Source of the DNA: Holacanthus passer
Taxonomy: Eukaryota > Chordata > Actinopteri > Pomacanthidae
Length of the DNA: 64,000 bases
Reading direction: 5' to 3'
NCBI GenBank assembly: GCA_025331565.1
Contig: JAFREQ010000092.1
Span: 175,001-239,000, forward strand
Shown: piece after piece, positions 46,969 to 60,105 of the stretch
How positions within the stretch are numbered: the first letter of the stretch is position 1
How the letters are laid out: every line of letters begins with the position of its first letter
The notes under the pieces: generated by a model
Databases searched by the model: none
The model's input: the letters and a program-made list of their open reading frames with translations, nothing else
Told to the model about the DNA's origin: nothing
Program-made: the position numbers and the translations under genes

Positions 46969-48886
46969 TTAAGTGTGTGTAAAAACTGTGCAGCTCTCTT
47001 TGCTTTAATATGTGTGTTTGTGGCCGCAGCTGCCTTTGAGTTTATGCATTTCTGAGTTGTCTACTTTGGTGATGATGTATTCTGCTGTTAAAGTGGTAGT
47101 TATTTCATTTCTGTGGTCTAATCCTGCTTGTTGCACCCACTGCAGTCTCTTCAGCTCTTTTATTTATTGTTGGTCTTTTGTGTTCAGTTATCTGAGTTTC
47201 GTTGTCTTTTCTGGTTAACTTTAGAGTTGCTATACAGAGGAGGGGCGTTATTAAAAATATGAATATTGTCTGCACAGGCGGTAAAATCTGTCTATAAAGA
47301 TGGAATTTATTGATGGTGTGGACATCAGGGTTCGGTGATGTGATGTTGTTCCACCAGTGTTGGATGACATTTAATTGACAATTGTAGCCTGGAGGTGTTC
47401 TTTAATTTAACAGTACAATCAGCAGTGATTATCTAAGTACATTTTTATGCAAGAATCCATTTTCACATTTGCTTGAATGACATTTCCGTAAAGTAACAGT
47501 ACTTTTACTCAAGTATAATGTTCTACTGCTCTTTCCATTTGTGCACGTTTCCCGACTGAACTGCAGTAACATTAACACACACAACAATATATTTCATATT
47601 TATGTGCCAATATTAAATCAATTTGATGCTCTGAAGGCACAACAATCACACTGTCAATGAAAATTAGGTTAGAAAACCTAACTTTCATTGTGGCTTGCAG
47701 TTTAATCCACTCTTACTTACAATCTTCTATCTGAATACAGAGTTGGATCATTTTGCTGGTTAAGAAACAAAATGTTAGAATGAAATCATTTCAATGAAAA
47801 AATTATATTTGGTGTTGTTTTTACAGTGGCATTGGGCTGTATCATCATTTTCTGAATTATCTCCAGACAGTTTTCTCTGTGTGTCTTTTGCTGGGCGACA
47901 CACCCCCACCCTAAAGAACCTGACAGAGAGAGATTTTTATGATAATAGAACTGCACACACACATTGAAAAGCACTTTATATTGAAGGAAACCTTACATGT
48001 GAAAAGCCAGACATGCTTTTCATTTTGTGTCTCCTCTCCTGAGTACCTATCACTTGATGGAGATGTTAAAATGGTTACCACAAGTGATTTGGACATAAAG
48101 AGACAAAGCTGAGCTCTGGCTGGCTCCGACTCAATTTACCCCCAGCTGGGTGTTTGGTTAAAATGGAAATGGTACCACTGGGCTGCAACAACAAAATTGT
48201 TGCTTTGACTGCAGGAGACTGTTTAAAACCTGACCAACTTGTCAGCATTGCGTTGCTGGATGGGGAAAGAGGCTGCCATTGCCAAGTAGAGTCGAATACT
48301 GTCAGCAGTGAACGTGTGATGGTTGTTTTCTAAAAATGGATCTTTGTCTCCCGCAGTGTTTGCTTGTTTGTTTGTGCATGTACTGTAAGTGTGCATGTGC
48401 ACTCAAGACGGTGTTGTAGTACTCACGTCGACGTGATGACAGACATGGCAATGAGAATGAGGAGGACTGTAATTTTCAACTTTCACTGTAAATTTGCACC
48501 TGATAATGTGGTTGGTGGGCTGTGTGCTTGATTGAAGAAGCCTCGTGTGTCTATGTGTCACAGCCATTGAGGGGGTGGTGTGAAATACTGTCAAGGTGAG
48601 AGTATGTACTGGAAGACTCTACACATATGACATGCAAGAGTAGTGTCAAATGCATAATATTGTAAGAGAGTGACACATTGAAGTTACTTGGTTCAGACAT
48701 GCTACAGTGTCACAGAATGGCTTAAGTTGTGGATGCATCGTTCTTTTACTGTAATCTCCAACAGGAATCCCAAAAGGTCCAGGTGAAGGTCTGTTGCTTT
48801 TGCTAACTTGATTAATTGCAAGCTGCCCCACTCCACTGAAGTAGCAAATAAACTCAGGCAGGTCCTGCATTGCTATCTTGTAGCCA
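46969..48886. other. Non-coding stretch with repeat fragments
   Basis: A fragment related to the 48887-49277 element lies at about 47380-47545 (ctaagtacattttta, agtaacagtacttttactcaagta). The hairpin at 47655-47690 is listed separately. No gene was recognised. Confidence 0.4.
47655..47690. other. Inverted repeat, 16-base arms, 4-base loop
   Basis: caatgaaaattaggtt and aacctaactttcattg pair with one mismatch around the loop agaa. Confidence 0.8.
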
Positions 48887-49277
48887 GTGTTGGCAACTAA
48901 CTCAGTACATTTAACCAAGTACTATACTTAAAAATTAAAATTCAACTAATGAATTATGATTCATATTGTTATAGATGAAGCTACGCAGCAACATATAAAG
49001 CAGCTTTACCAGCTGCAATATTAGTAACACTTCCACATGAATACATTTATAATTACAACCCAGTAACATATTTTATTATTCATCATTATATTTTTGTTCT
49101 GAAATAAAACCATTTTGCATAATGAGTGGTTTTATTTTAAGTACTTTAAGCATATTTTGATGCTAATATTTATGTAATTTTATTCAAGATTTTAAATGAA
49201 GGGCTTCTCACATAGTATTTCTACACTGTATTACTATGTTTACTTAAGTAAAAGATCTGAGTACTTCTTCCAACAGA
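48887..49277 (-). repeat. 'Aagtac' type DNA-element repeat, near-complete
   Basis: Starts 'cagtgttggcaactaactca' then 'gtacatttaaccaagtac', and ends 'acttaagtaaaagatctgag' then 'tacttcttccaac'. Both ends of the common teleost element are visible. The body is AT-rich with no frame. Related to 22110-22700. Confidence 0.6.
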
Positions 49278-49844
49278 GCTTGTAGCACTCTGTCAGATCA
49301 GGTTTAAATACATTGATTTATTTATTTTATATTGTGCTCACATGGTGCATATTCCTAAATAATGATGTGCTTAATTAAATTACTACAAATTAACTGACTT
49401 GCAGGAAACTTGGGGCTATAGTATTGCTATAGTATTGCTTAGCTTGGGAGTACTAATTGGTGCCTGGGTTTCTGGGCATATAATAAATCTGCCATATATA
49501 AGTCTGCTGTGGGCCACTTGAATGCCTGGCCTAAAAAGTTAATTATTGTAGTGATCTGTTTGCCTTAGAGTACCTGGGGTTGAATCTGAGGCTAAGCACA
49601 GGGCTAAATATGCACACTTGATGTTTAAAGTGTGCTCATCATCATCTTACTGTCAAATGCTTCAATATATAAAGGGACTAATGAGGAAAATACTGGAACA
49701 ATCTCACATTTATACTGGCATATATTTAGAGTGCATCCTCTGAAAATACTGATATTGAGGTCTAATTGTAATGGCTCAGTGAAACAACATATGGAGCCAA
49801 ACCTGTGCAGACATAGACCCAGCAGTTGAACTACTGTAATGATG

Positions 49845-50215
49845 ATGCAGGCAAAAGTCAGCAACAGGTAAGCAGTCAAATCACGTGAAACAAACAAGTA
49901 GTAAGCTACACAGAGCTACAAAGATGCATAAACAAGCAGGGAAAAAGTCAGGCAGAAGTCAAAAGACTGGAGAGACAGGACTCAGGCAAACAGCCTGCAA
50001 CACCATGGCGTGGAAAACTCAATAGACAAACTGGCAATGGGCTGGTTGAAACACTCAGGTATATAAACTAGGCTGGTAACCGGGGAATACAGAGCAGGTG
50101 TGTGGGTTGGTGTGGAGATCAGGTGATTGGCAGGAACACAATATGGGCAACTGTTGGTATAACAAGGAATGACAGGATGATGAATGACAGGTGAGTCAGT
50201 GACTGGCAGGCAGTG
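49845..50215. repeat. ACAG-rich interspersed repeat, copy
   Basis: Reads 'ggcaaaagtcagcaacagg', then a purine-rich body, then 'actcaggtatataaactagg', 'agagcaggtgtgtgg' and 'gatgaatgacaggtgagtca'. Same architecture as 1-545 and 18725-19215. Confidence 0.5.
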
Positions 50216-50520
50216 CTGGAGTAAAGTTTCACATTACAAAGTAACTCCTGTTTTTGGGCTGTCTGCCGTGAATGAGCTTCATTCCATTTCATATTGCCAC
50301 TGGTCGGCCACAACTCAAATCCAACCACCACTATTTCTGTTAACAAAAGGTGTTTTCTGGCCTGTGATTGGAAAATGGGAAGTTGCTCATTTAATGTTAT
50401 ATTTCCAAGAATATGTGACTGAAGGTATTTAATATGACGTCATCTTTCTTAAACCATAGAATGATAAAACAAACCAAATCAATGCTGATCCACATCATTC
50501 AATAAAACACTCCAACATTA

Positions 50521-50547
50521 TGTGTGTGTGTGTGTGTGTGTGTGTGT
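50521..50547. repeat. (TG)n microsatellite
   Basis: Thirteen uninterrupted TG units. Confidence 0.95.
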
Positions 50548-52860
50548 TAATGGGGCACTCAAAAATACCTTTATTTCTCTGGTTTTGTTGAATTATCGAG
50601 GACACTTTGGTGTTTTTGTGTTGACGAATGTTGAGGATAAAACCTTCACACGGGTTGTCACTGGGGCACTCTAAGATCTTTTTATCTTTTATCTTTCAAT
50701 ATTCTTTTATTGAAAGATCATCAAACAGTTACATAAAAGAAGACAAATAGCATAAAAGCTTTGATAACTACAGCAACACAAAGACAATGATTCACACAAC
50801 ATGGACAGCAGAGTCCAGAGAAAAGACCATCTCAATGATAGAAAACGTTTTTCTGGTGAGACCTGAAAGAATCTTCATAATAACTGAGAAAGCACAGATC
50901 ATGATCATTCGCTGAATGAAGATGAAAATAAAATGCACAGTTCTCTCATAAAAGTGTTGTCAAAACTCATTTTAATGCCAAACTATCCGAAAATATTACA
51001 TTTTCCAGTGACAATGGAGGAAATGTTGGCCATTTTTTTGTTGTTATCTCAGACAGAAACATGACAGTCATGTGACGTGGTTGCAGACCAATAGATGAGA
51101 ATGGGCCAAAAAACATATGTGTCACAATTTTTAAAACTAATATGTTTTGGGCTGTCGACCAACATAGCTAATACATATTGTGATGTGATACTTTTTTATG
51201 CATGTGTATTGTCTGTGTGTGTGTCTGTGTTCACGTGTGCAGGTGTGTGTGTGACGTACGGCAGCATTGACCGGCGTGTCAGATGTTGCTCCCAGCTGAG
51301 TGAGGATTTAGAGACAGCTTAATGAACATTGTAATTTCGCTCCCTGCCCTGTCAGCACCGCACTCCGTTTCTTTTTACTGTCAGAATGATGGTGCAGGCC
51401 ACACAGTACTTTCTAAACTTTTAATCTTAGTTTTTATGAGTGCAGACATCCCTCTTATCCCTGACTTAATATGCTAAACCATTGATTTTCCTGTATTCAT
51501 TCCCTGAATAATGGATAGTCCACCCTCTATAAAGGGACGTACTGTACCCAGAGTCTGGTAATTTCTGAACAAGGAGATAGGCTTTTTAAAGTCCTCACAT
51601 CCCCCTCGTGCCTATACACAAGTCTAATTTGATGTCATTGTCAATTATTAGAGCTTTACCTTTTGAAATGTTTTGCTCTTGTAGTAAGAACGAACATAAG
51701 AGAACGACTGGTTCTTACAAAAAAGCAGGGACAATTTGACTAAAGGACATCCTGACATTGACGATTAGAGACATCAGCGGGTGTGTGTCATGCTGCCCCT
51801 CGAATAATGTTGCTGGCACAGGTTCCACTTTCTCACAAGATATCACTTGATAAGGCTGAGACCGTAGGTTCATAACCCATTGATTCAGTTTCAAGTTAAG
51901 TTATTTCATTGTGACTTACTTTTCTATAGTAGTTCTAGAAACTGATAATAACTGGTCAAGTCATCATGCAACGTGAATGCACAGCAAACATCTTATTTCT
52001 AAGTTCTTTCAGTTGGTTTGGCTTCCATCATCAAAATGTTTGTTATTAGTAATTATTAGTAAAGCAAATAAAAAAAAACACATACCTATTATATTTTAAT
52101 TCCTAACTAGATAATTGACTGTGTAATATCTCTAAATAATGAAATGATGTCTGCCTGCAGTGACATGCAAAATTGTTGTCTCCTTAATAAATGAGAACAC
52201 TCCCAATAGCGCAGGATGCTGCTGTCATTTCATTTCAAATAGTCGGCGGATTAAAATGAAAATCAGTGCTTTTGAGGTGTAAATGAAGTGGCTGTGGTCC
52301 TGAAATTGTGCGTGTACATCTGCTGGACTTGGCTTGGATCCTTTGTCTGTGTAATTACAGTATATATCTCAGTTATTTTGATTAGCAGAATAACCATCAC
52401 CCCCTAAAAATGAAAATACTTCAAATAAATGTTTACCCCCGATGGTGGTACAACAGTCAGTTGTTCATTGTGCGGGCTCTTTTCATGTTTTTGCCTGGAC
52501 ATTTTCTTACTCACTGCTTTGATTATTGACTTGAGTGCCTGCAGCTTGTATCTGTTGTTCAACTGCTTAACACATTTGGACAGATGGAGAGCACTTAAAA
52601 AAAAGACTCCTTTACTGTTTCTAAAGTTTGGGGTTCCTAAAACAAAGTAGTTGGCTACGAGCGTTCTTACTTTGCCTTTGGCAGTTACAGCAGTGTTTTA
52701 CTTGTGCGAGGCTGTTGCTCTTCTTTTCCCTGCATTTACATTATGGTTCCTGTGCTTGCACACCATTTACAGTACAGTAAACCAGTTACTCTCAAATGAG
52801 CCATTCCCTCACGCCACTTGCACTGAATTAAATTCTCCAGTAGTTCAGCTGAATTATTGC
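50548..52860. other. Unique non-coding stretch
   Basis: Contains an 11-base-arm hairpin at 50691-50718 (atctttcaata/tattgaaagat). The block 52150-52350 is repeat-free and of mixed composition, and could be regulatory. Nothing codes recognisably. Confidence 0.35.
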
Positions 52861-52890
52861 TCACCTGCTGTCTGTCTCTGCATCATGTCT

Positions 52891-52988
52891 ATTTCTTTCC
52901 AGTCTCCTTCTCCCTCTTTGTCTTCCTTCCATCCCTGTCTCTCCTACCCTCCTTCTCCATGGATTTCCATCAGGCTGAGGCTGTAAGT
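52891..52988 (+). other. Possible 9-nt microexon with strong splice signals
   Basis: A C/T-rich tract of about 70 bases (52896-52958) leads to 'tttccatcag'. The next nine bases, GCTGAGGCT (52974-52982), are followed by gtaagt, a near-ideal donor. PTB-type CTCT/TCTT words fill the tract, as upstream of neural microexons. Without flanking exons or RNA data this may be chance. Confidence 0.2.
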
Positions 52989-53145
52989 TGTTTGTTGCGT
53001 GGGTTACTGGGTCACACAGGTGGGGTGAGGCTGAGATGTGCAGAGCAAGACCTGCAAACAGCCCATCACAATGGTAACAAGCTGAATCTGTTTGTCCTGT
53101 CAGGGCACTGTCGTGTGTGTGTAAGGTGTGTAAGGCTCCAGGTAA

Positions 53146-56099
53146 AGTCTATATATATGTGTGTGTGTGTGTTTTTAAACATATTTTGTCATATCTCTCT
53201 TAAATTAATAGCATGTCAGTTATATTTTCATTATATGATAACTGATTGAACAAATATTTTACTGACGTATAATCGCCACAAAGACTCTGATGCTGAGACA
53301 TTTTAGACAAGCAGTGTGGTTTAGGTCCTTTACTTTTTAAGACAATTTCTAAAGTTGAACTGAGAGGTAAGATGGAATTAAAGATGAATAAAGATGTAAA
53401 TTACTGTATTATCTTTTTTTTACTATTAATTAAGTCTGGTCACAGCCAGTAGTGCTCAAAGCAACAGTGTTCTTTTTTTTTTTTGCTTTGAATATATATT
53501 ATAGTTTACTTAGTGTCACTTTCAGATGTAGTCAGAGTTTAGGTTGCTTTTAAATTCAGTTCACCTTGGATGGAATTATTTTAAATGTAAGGACGTGCTA
53601 TGATTTTTACCACTCAGCTGTCAAAGCGTTACACTCCATATCTCTGCCATGCACATCCATGTTCATGTTCATGTATAAAGCAGAGCAGAAACCCAATTAC
53701 ACGTATACATGGCATGGACTATAGAGACAGGGCTTCTCATTTATTTAACATTTAAGAAATTGGACTTACTCAGGAAGCCTGTGACCTGGATATTTAAGTA
53801 GAAATGCAGTGTGCCTGTGAAAGCTGGTAACATGGATAGTATATAATGATGTATCTCCTGTACCATAAATTCTGGACGACCACCAGATGTATATCCTAAA
53901 TACTAGCATGTTGTTGGGGGTAAAGATGAAGGGCTCAAGAATTTCAATACTGGATAATGTTTGTTTGTGCATCGAATGAATTGTGATAACCTGTTGTGAC
54001 TACTGATTGACAAATGATGATCTCATGTCACCGTTGCTGTTGTGTGTGTCTTTTTATTTTTTCAAAACTGAGAAATTTCCAACATCAAAATCACGCTGCT
54101 TTCAGTCACAGTATGGGGTGATAATTGTTGAGACATCAACAATTATCCCTGCTGGTGCATTTAAAAAAAAAAAAAAATAATTATGCTAATTGCATCCTGT
54201 AGAACAAAACATTAAATGTGACATACAGTGCATGCAGGTGTAGGGGCTGTCAGGCGAAGTCTAAAAATGAATGTGTTAATGATTTCTTTATGTTTACATG
54301 CTCTGGCTTAGAGATTTCTATATGATGTCAGTCTCTCACTACACCTGCTATGTGTTTCACTGCTGTGATATACTTTTTTTTTTAAAAATGCCATTTATTG
54401 CATTAGTAATGACTTCAACACCTCTGTCAGCCACTCCTTACCTTTATTAACCCCACACATTGTGTGGTTATGATGAGGGCCTGAAGAACTCCACTCATCC
54501 CTGCTGAGGAAAATGGGCAGCTGAATGCATCTGCTTCCTCTCGGGGTGATCTCAATAGTTACAGGGGTGATACTTGCCACACATCATTAGACTATTTGGT
54601 CCCCTTGTGAACAGGAAGGAGCTGGTTCAAGGACCAATTACAGCAAGTAGAGGGTTGTGATGGGAATTTTTGTCACAGTAAATGTGTACTGAGGGAGCAA
54701 GAGGAGAATATAATTTGGTAAAATAACTACTGAGATACAGAAGACGTGTGAAGTGTGAGGACTCATCAAGCTACGATGTTCCTGCAGCCAGACAAGTGGG
54801 GCGGCCCAATTAAAACCAAGGTGCTTGCTGTCTATGGCATTTTGTGTACATGATGTACGAGGGCAACTTTTCTGCCATTTCTGGAATTTTTCATCAAAAA
54901 CAGGTGAAAATTGTCCATACCACAGAGAAGGAGGACCTGTAGAACATGGTTAAAAAGTTTCAGAAGTGTTCATCATCATCTCCTCTAGATCTCACTGAAG
55001 GATGGCTGTGCTTTCATCACTCACAGTCGCTCCCAAAAAGAGCCAGTTTCTAAAGCATGGGGAGCACAGTTTTAAATCTTATATTAACAGCATTTCAATG
55101 TTTTATGTCCAGCTTCCTCTTTATTGGCTCAGGTGCTTTTAAGTCTTTGTGGCATACAGTTTAAAGGTGTTCTGTGCTGTAGTTGCACTCTGTTTGACTG
55201 GAACAGACACAGTTTGCCATCATTATTTTTTTCTTAAACCTCTGCAATCTCTGATCTATCAGCGGAGCTGACAACATTAGGATATTTCCTCAAATATAGC
55301 CTGTCTTGGGAAGGATTTGCATTTGCAGTTTCACCACCACCACTGCCATCACTCTAGCTCAGAGATCTTTAGAAAACTTGACAGCACATGGTAAGCAATT
55401 GCATTTTACTGGTGGTTGGTGCTTCACTTGCCTCACTGACTGTGTTAGTCGTCATTCAATTTAATTCCAGATCACAAAGTCTTATGCTCACTGGTTGTGT
55501 TAATGCCCATTTAATGGTGCATCACAGTTTAAATACCTGCAGAAACATATCATTTCAATTTGCTCTGTTGTAAGTGTTTGTTTCTTCTCATTCAGTTTCA
55601 GCTCATTCACTGAACTTTGCCTGTGTTTGTGGTGTTTTTGCCTTTCAGATATTTTTTCATGTAAATAAATAACGTGGCTGCTGTGCTGATAACTGTACTA
55701 ACAGACTATCCAAAAGTTGACGCTTTTTCATTTAAGTAGCCAGTTGTGTGTGTGTGGTGTCTTTGTCTGGGCCGTCTGCGCTGTTTTCTCTGTGAGTTTG
55801 TTCTGGTGTTTGTGGAGCTGCTTGTTGGCTGGAGTTTGACTGTGCTGCCGTGTTGACTGTGTTTCTCTCGGGTGTCCAGGACAGGTTTCCCTGGGGGGAG
55901 ACGGTGGAGGTTGATCTAAGCTAATGATGCTAACGGGAGCGTCTGGTAGCTTCAGTTATTAAAGTTGCTGAAGTCAAAACGTAACAGCAAGTGTTATAGT
56001 TTATGGTGTTAATACTGTTAATACTTAGAATAAAGGTGTCTGTGTGAGGTTGTAAAATAAAGACTCTCCACATTTGTTAACTAACATTACATAATCTTG
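53146..56099. other. Unassigned non-coding stretch
   Basis: Several T/A runs (53470-53484, 54162-54178). At 56029-56064 two aataaa-type signals occur after a GC-richer block (55830-55960); a retroposed transcript end is possible but not shown. No gene was recognised. Confidence 0.35.
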
Positions 56100-56117
56100 A
56101 ACTGAAATGTGTGTAAA

Positions 56118-56290
56118 TATCATCAACTCCGCCCTCGCTCCACCTCTTTGTCAATACTTGGATTGACCGGAGTTAGACGACGTCACCACTGCCAAGATGG
56201 CGGCGCTCTAAAATTTTCTTCAAAATTGCTCTTCAGAAATCTACAAGTGATGTCACAGAGGCTACGTCCATGTTTTACAGTCTATGATTT
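56118..56290 (+). repeat. Teleost DNA-element repeat, copy 2
   Basis: 'cgctccacctctttgtcaata', 'gattgaccggagtt', 'gtcaccactgccaagatggcg', 'caaaattgctcttcagaaatc' and 'gttttacagtctatg' align word for word with 17468-17625, with small indels. Confidence 0.7.
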
Positions 56291-56679
56291 AAACACATTC
56301 AACAGTCAATGTGCTGTTGAAAAAAAAAATCACATTCTGTTGGTTTTAGATTTATTGTCAACAACGTTGGTAAAGTTTCATCAAACATTTGGCAAAATAC
56401 AAAACGTGCAGACAGTACTAATTACAGTAAGACACTGAACATTACTGTGGTTTCATTATTTTACTGTGTAGCCAAGCTCAGACCTAACATTGGAACACAT
56501 GCAACAAGTTTGGCTACAATAGCTTCAGCCAAAGTTTGATTTATGAGCATTTATGTACAATTGAACTTAAAGACGTTGGTTTAAAAATGCAACATTTAAA
56601 CTATTTGGTTTATTTATGGTTATGTACAGGGAAGAACACATTATCTGCTTAAATACAGAAAAAGTAAAAGCTGCAAGTA

Positions 56680-57245
56680 TGTCACGCCGTGCGTTGCAGC
56701 AAGTGCTTTCTGTCCTCGTCTGGTTCGTCCACTCTCTGCAGCCGGCCGCTCCCTCTCGCGGGCCTTACATCTTCCCGCCTCGCCCTGTTCCTCGGCGGGT
56801 TCCCTGGGTAAAAGCGTTCGAGTCAAGATCTTGGTCATAAGTGACTTAAGAGTTAGACAAAAAGATGGGGGTGTTTATGCCAGTCGGCAGAGACACACAC
56901 TGTTGGACACTGTCAGGTGCTGAATCCTTTCCCACATCAGCCGTCTGCTTGATGAGGATGAGGGAAAGTTGAGTTGGTGAAAGATGGCTGCGGTGTCCTC
57001 CCGGCATGTCCCTCGCCACGCGGACCGCTGCTTCTCCTCGCCGCCGCACCACTTCACTCGATTTCCGGTGTACTTGGTTCGTCCACTCTCTGCAGCCGAC
57101 CGCTCCCTCTCGCGGGTCTTCCTGTCTTCCTGCCTCGCCCTGTTCCTCGGCGGGTTCCCCGGCTGCAGGCTCGTCCCTCCGTTCCCTCCGTGCAAACTCT
57201 AAGCTCCGTCCTTCCGCTCCGCTTCTGCTGAGCAGAGGGATAAAC
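56680..57245. repeat. GC-rich island with direct 87-base duplication
   Basis: The copies at 56721-56807 and 57075-57162 share 'tggttcgtccactctctgca', 'ccgctccctctcgcggg' and 'cctcgccctgttcctcggcg' with a few substitutions, 354 bases apart. The island is CpG-rich in an otherwise AT-rich region. Long overlapping frames on both strands result from its GC content. It could be a CpG-island promoter or an unrecognised transposon segment. Confidence 0.6.
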
Positions 57246-57396
57246 AAGTGTTTGTAAAGAAATACATAAGTACGGCACATAACTCCACCGAAAACCAAAT
57301 CTTCTTTCATTTGTGTTTGTTTATGGGTTAAACAAAGGACACACAATACTAATAAATGAGCTTTAGAGCTGTTTTTTGTTTTTTTTATTACCTTTG

Positions 57397-57572
57397 GACA
57401 AAGCCAGGCAAACTGTTTTTTCCTGTTTCCAGTCTTTGTACTAAGTAAATCTAATGGCCTCCTGGCTCCAACTCCATAATTAACACACAGAAACGAGATT
57501 GATATCGATCTTCTCATCTCACTCTTTAAAAGAAAGTGAATAATTTCCCAAAATGTTGAGGCATTTCTTTAA
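57397..57572 (+). repeat. MITE family M1, right half
   Basis: 'agccaggcaaactgtttttt', 'cctgtttccagtctttg', 'gatatcgatcttctcatct' and 'cccaaaatgttgaggcattt' are the well-preserved right half of the repeat also seen at 42952-43118. Confidence 0.7.
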
Positions 57573-60038
57573 CACAGACATGCATTAGGTCTTACTTTGT
57601 TCGTTGAAATCAGCTTGTGTTTTCCTGTTTGTCTGTCTGAAAAGAATGAATCAGTGAAATGTGTGGTCAGGCGTTGGCTAGTCTTCTCTTTAGGTAGTAG
57701 GTGACGTTAATGGTGTCACAGTGCTGTGCCACAGTACCTGGAGTGATGAATCTTTATTTTGTGTAAAACACAGTTCAAGGCAGAAAACTTGTCCATGTGA
57801 AGCTTGTATTAATCCTGCTTCACAAAACATCGAGGCACCACACTATTGATAATTTTGTTATCAATCCAGTCATCAAAGCCTGAGAGAAGTAGAGGAAAAA
57901 CCCTCAGATTGGCCATCTTTCAAAGAAAATAGTAACCTTGGTGGGATTGCTTACAGCTTTTCTCTACTTAAAATTTGCCTACAAACAAATGGCCAAATCT
58001 TTTTTTCTGATTTTTATGAATTGTTTGTCTACAAAGTTGGGGGGTGTCTGCAAGACAAAAACAAACAAACAAACAAGGCGTTGTTACAGGCCATATTGCA
58101 CAAGTAGATCATGAGGTTTTATATAACAGTTCCTTCTGTTACATTTTGCCACTTAACTAATTTCTCTCTTTGGCATCCCGTAGGCTGTATTCTTTCACAG
58201 CAGGCCCAAGTTGAACCCCAGCCAGTGTTTGAAAGGAATAATGGTATCATGTTCTCACATTAAACGTGGTGAAAAGAAACAGACCTTGTAATCTTCATCC
58301 CATCCAAATCCTGGTAAGAAACCAAATAAGTTAACTTTCCAACCTGTTGACGTATGGGAGTGTTGTCAAAAGACAGATATTTATTTATCTTATTTCAGAC
58401 ATTCATGAATAGCATATGTGCACTTAGCTATCTTATCTATAAACTTCATTATGTTGTATTTGTCCAGTGTACACAAATTGCAGTTGCCTTCAACAAAACC
58501 AACTGAAAATCTGTAATTAATTGACCTAAGGAGAAACTGTAAAATGGCTGCCACTAAAAGCAAGGTAATAATGTTTGTGGGGGGAGTTGTGTACATCAGG
58601 GGAGTAGGAACTACAACCTTTTGCTACCACTTGTAACCTTGCTGCGATTTGCGCTGCAGCTAACAACTGGTATTAACAGCAGAAGGTCTAGGATCAAGAC
58701 AACTAGTTATTAACAATAATTAATTGCAGCACAGCACAATATCAACTATAAATTGTGCTCACATGGTGCAAATCTAATAAAATAATAAGCTGAACAATGT
58801 TGTGTTAAATCATATTACCACTAACCAACACACACAGAAAGCCTGGGGCCAATGTGTTCAACTGTATTTAGTATATTTATGTTACGTGTATTTTTTATTT
58901 AATTATATATACCAGGCATCTTGGCCACAAAATGTTCCCTCAGGTTGAATACATTTCTTTCTGATCCATTTTATCTTAGCTGTGTGCACCAACGCGCACT
59001 GGAAGGTGGCAGTATGCCTGAAGCAGCAGGTACTCTTGGGCAAAAACATGCCAGTACTTTACCCTAGTTAATACTGCCCAAATTAGTGACTGGAATACTA
59101 TTATTCCTCACACGTACTCTGGCCACTAGTACCTACTGCCATCTCTTGGAGTGGTAGTTTGTCTTCTCTATGATCTAATCTTTCATTGTGTGTGATGTAT
59201 GTACGTATAATCTACCCTCCTGAGGCCGTATAAAGCTGTGGATTTCTGTGTGCAGTGTCAAAAAACTGGTAGCCTTTCATGATACAGAAGAAGTGAAGAC
59301 TAGAAGGGGAAGAAGTAAGACTGGAAAAAGAGAAGTGCATGTACCTGTCGAGGTAAATCACTACTCTTTCTGCTTGAAGTGTTTATGAAACGCTGATCCT
59401 GTCAGACCTCACTCCGACAGCTGACCTTACATCCATTGTATACTGATCCTACATCTGTGCCTGCCTTCTCCGGCTCTTCACTTCTCCACTTCAAGGTCTT
59501 TTGATGAATAATTGAATCTTGTCAGCGTGGACTGCCTAATGGGTGTTGCTAAAGTACGGTATGCTCTTTGAAATCACAGGCGTGATTGAAAGGGGAAATA
59601 ATGTCACTGTGCGTGTAATGATTGTTATTCATCTTGCACCTACTCAACAGGAAGGAAAATGTGACGTCAGAACATAAAGGAAGTCAGTCAGCATGTACAC
59701 ATTTTCTGTTATCAGTCTTCCATAAAATTTAGTTTTACCTCATGAAATACTCTAGAAAAATGCACTAACCCAGGCAGTAAAGGAAATGTGTGGCAGCAGG
59801 TCTAACTCAGGACACGTCACTGACTATCGTCGGCTCTTCAGACGACACAGAAGAAAGTGACGTTGGAGAAGGGCTGTATTTGTGTGAAGGGAAAAGGAGG
59901 ATCTTGCTTGGCTGCATCTTCACCACCCACAAAAAGAAGAAAATGTTCTCCTACACTGCCAAGAGAGCGTTGGAGTAATTTATGGAATCAAGCTCAGGTT
60001 ATTAAAGTACACACGTAGGTGAAAAGTGTGTAGGCAGC
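57573..60038. other. Unassigned non-coding stretch
   Basis: A small AAAC run at 58059-58075. No gene or recognised element. Confidence 0.35.
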
Positions 60039-60105
60039 ATGTTGTGTGGCATAGCTTTAAAATATTGGGTACAGGGTTCAAATCTCCACGTAGGCTGGTG
60101 CTGTA
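60039..60105 (+). repeat. tRNA-like B-box, possible SINE fragment
   Basis: 'acagggttcaaatctccacg' fits the Pol III B-box consensus well. 'gtggcatagctttaa' upstream could be a decayed A-box. No complete tRNA cloverleaf can be drawn. Confidence 0.35.

Noticed and set aside
50691..50718. 11-base-arm hairpin
   Set aside because: Short, AT-rich arms; expected by chance in sequence of this composition.
52857..53249. 130-codon plus-strand frame
   Set aside because: Leucine/serine-rich translation of the pyrimidine tract and GT repeats; no family signal.
56846..57517. Longest open frame of the window (223 codons, minus strand)
   Set aside because: It spans a GC-rich duplicated island where both strands have long frames, and it continues into a known MITE. 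The product is R/E/G-rich without a domain.
59790..59978. 62-codon frame with acidic then basic composition
   Set aside because: No family recognised and too short to support without transcripts.
60039..60105. tRNA gene
   Set aside because: Good B-box, but no acceptor stem or anticodon arm.
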